Assembly: GCA_005408345.1 (NCBI GenBank)
Contig: SEMN01000273.1
Location: forward strand, 1 to 64,000
Direction of reading: 5' to 3'
Length of the DNA stretch: 64,000 bases
From: Macquaria australasica
Lineage: Eukaryota; Chordata; Actinopteri; Centrarchiformes; Percichthyidae
Part shown: positions 61,972 through 64,000 of the stretch, piece by piece
Position numbering within the stretch: position 1 is the first letter of the stretch
How the letters are laid out: each line of letters opens with the position of its first letter
Notes under the pieces: generated by a model
What the model saw: the letters and a program-made list of their open reading frames with translations, nothing else
Databases searched by the model: none
Told to the model about the DNA's origin: nothing
Translations under genes and position numbers: made by a program

Positions 61972-63751
61972 TACTGTATCTTGTCTTTATATCTTATAAA
62001 TATATTAGTTAATATATTAGTTACACATGCCTTCATCTTTTGATGGGCAGACTGGGGGGAAAAAACTGCTGTTATGTCAGGTCATATCTAGGGCATGAAA
62101 GAGTTGTGTGACGTGTGTTCAGTGAGGATAAGGGGGGTTAGAGTAACAACTCAAGAGGACAAAACACTCCATCTTCTGTACACTATTAGCGTCTCGTTGA
62201 TTAAGCCGCTTTAACATTTACCAGCAGGCCCAGTAAAACAGTTTGCAAGTGTTATAACAATAAACTCTTACTAATAAAAACATTTTAATCAATCATATGG
62301 GTTTTTGAATGGTTCTGGTAACCAGGGTGGGGATGGGACTATTCGTTTTCCTTGGGTTTACAACATTGCTTGACAATTACATAAGGATTTGTCAACTGGT
62401 GTGAAGTGACTTTATGGGGCATACTAGAAGACGCCTGTACATAGAGTTCATACTATCACAAGGGGCAAGTTTTCCTTGTCTTGTCTTGGCCTTCAAATGT
62501 ATTCTCACCATGTGTTTTACACCCTGGTGACCAACTTGCAATTATAGCGGTTTTAGGGGTTGGCTCAGTGTGACACAGGGTTGATGTTCAAAAGCTTCAG
62601 TTTTTAACGCAGCTTTTTGAATACCCAACACCCTCCTCTTTAGATATTAAAACTTGTGGTTTCAGATGATTTGATCAAAACATGAATCTCTGTTTTTTAA
62701 CAGGAAAGAGGGCCCTGAAGTCAATGACCACATCTTAGGTAGCCAGAAAAACATGTTTAGACTTTAGATACCTAAGCTGTGTGACCTGTCAATAAGAATA
62801 CACCCACCTGTGTGCACTTCAGGTTATCACTAATTAACCTGTAATCTATAATGAGTCAAACACAGACATGCAAACATGCTCACAGTTTCACTCAGACAAA
62901 CTCAGACAGACACACTAAACACACAGGCTTCGACAAGTCTTTTTTTTGTGTGTCGTCATCGCAAGGCCCCTTAAGTGACACTAAATCTTTGTACTTGTCT
63001 GGGTTATCAGGGAGTATGTAAACAGACCACTGTTTCAGCTCAATTAATTAAGAAAAATGTTGAAATTTATGGTTGTTGCCCAATAGGTCAAGTCAAGGTC
63101 AACTTTTATCTATATATCTAATAACTAGGCAACTGTTTTAGGAACAGAGGCTGGCCCTTCTGTAACTCTTTCATCTGTCTTTCTGAAAAAATGAGGCATG
63201 TTCTTGGGGCAAACTGGCATCCACTACAGCAGTTACTATTAGAAATTGAAACCTTTGTGATTTTAACAAAGTTAAACAATGATTATTTTGTGACAACAGA
63301 AACTACAGCTCCCATGAAAACTCCCATGCAGCAGTGCAGGCACCTATGTCATCGTAGCTTGGTTTTGTCCATATCCATGACATTCACCAAAGCTCTCTTC
63401 TAAAGCAGTTTTTCCATTTTTTTAAGTTGTAATCTCTGTCCTGCTTCAAGCAAAGGTCTAGGGCTTATGGAAAATGGTGTTTGTTAAAGGTCACTAACAA
63501 ACAGAATTATTAAATAAACAACTATATTCAATCATTTTTCAAAAAAACGGCCGTCCTTATCTAGACATATGAAACGATCCCCAGGACATACCGTTGGGTA
63601 AGGATCTGTTCCAAGGCTGGATTTTTCCATATCAATGTTGTTACAAATGTCATTGAGATTTTGAATGAGGTTTTCCTGCTTCTGGAATAGAACCCGTAAC
63701 TTCCGGTTTAACTTTGGCTCTGTCTGTAACTTTGGCAATCCCCTTTCATCT

Positions 63752-63830
63752 AAGTCAAGTCAAAGCCTTTATTGTCATGTGCAAACAAATTTCCTTGTAC
63801 TATGAAATTCTTCCATTGCCTTCTACTAGT
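63752..63830 (-). repeat. LINE 3' tail fragment
   Basis: TAAGTCAAGTCAAAGCCTTT then ATTGTCATGTGCAAACAAAT. The minus-strand reading ends ...CATGACAATAAAGGCTTTGA with TTGAC repeats, the same style of tail as at 29461 and 31842. Confidence 0.5.
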
Positions 63831-64000
63831 TTTCAAGTGAAAAATATAAAGTACAAGAAAATAAAAATATCAGGAGAGAAAAAGAAAATAGAGAAAAACA
63901 AAACAAAGTATCACCATCATCAGGTCAAAATTGTATCTGTTGATTGCTTTCTCAAATTATCTGAGTCGTTTTCCACACATTGTCTGAAAGCATCATCATT

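Larger units (their letters stand above)
56403..64000. other. Intergenic, no supported gene
   Basis: About 7.6 kb of AT-rich DNA. Small simple repeats include (A)n near 57549-57571, (TAGAA)n near 57606-57620 and a GT run at 59414. Only short frames are present. Those at 61295-61600 and 63532-63738 (-) were considered and not accepted. Confidence 0.6.

Noticed and set aside
63532..63738. Minus-strand frame with QKQENLIQNLNDICNNIDMEKS, followed by a donor-like GTATGT at an internal point
   Set aside because: Composition is protein-like, but the only acceptor-like site lies in a LINE tail and I could not match a gene; left as chance until RNA evidence exists.

Overview
The window looks like teleost fish nuclear DNA, probably from a spiny-rayed fish. 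The evidence is three intron-split vertebrate genes, AT-rich introns, many microsatellites, and a dense load of fish-type MITEs and LINE fragments. No CRISPR array, operon or plasmid-type feature was seen.

Layout. 1-735 is a TA/TG microsatellite, followed by intron of the first gene, which holds a Harbinger-like element. 3426-7904 (+) carries the last nine coding exons of iars2, the mitochondrial isoleucyl-tRNA synthetase; its 5' part lies outside the window. 9299-28138 (-) is a complete rab3gap2, the non-catalytic subunit of the Rab3GAP complex. Its 35 exons join to an open frame of 1372 codons plus stop. The two genes meet tail to tail, with poly(A) signals about 100 bp apart. 28139-39000 is intergenic: the rab3gap2 promoter, a CTCF-like motif, a CR1/Rex1-like LINE (31835-33764, -), other repeats, and the probable kcnk5 3' UTR. 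39000-49034 (-) is a complete five-exon kcnk5 (TASK-2 potassium channel, 531 aa) with a 7.7 kb first intron. 49035-64000 contains the kcnk5 5' region, a MITE with A/T-rich inverted arms, an L2-like LINE tail, a near full-length but dead LINE (52463-55618) inserted in a fold-back element (52428-56402), and then about 7.6 kb with no gene I can support.

The three host genes act in unrelated processes: mitochondrial translation, Rab GTPase regulation, and acid/alkali-sensitive K+ leak. They are linked only by position. From memory, IARS2 and RAB3GAP2 are also convergent neighbours on human 1q41, while KCNK5 is on human 6p21, so the kcnk5 linkage would be a fish arrangement.

I found no convincing undescribed system. 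The most informative signals are the nested, datable transposons, transposase remnants inside non-autonomous elements, a LINE whose two catalytic reverse-transcriptase aspartates were both changed by CpG-type mutations, and CTCF-like motifs, one of them carried by a MITE. Exon boundaries were read by eye from splice sites and remembered human protein sequences and may be off by a base or so; transposon family names are recalled, not searched.
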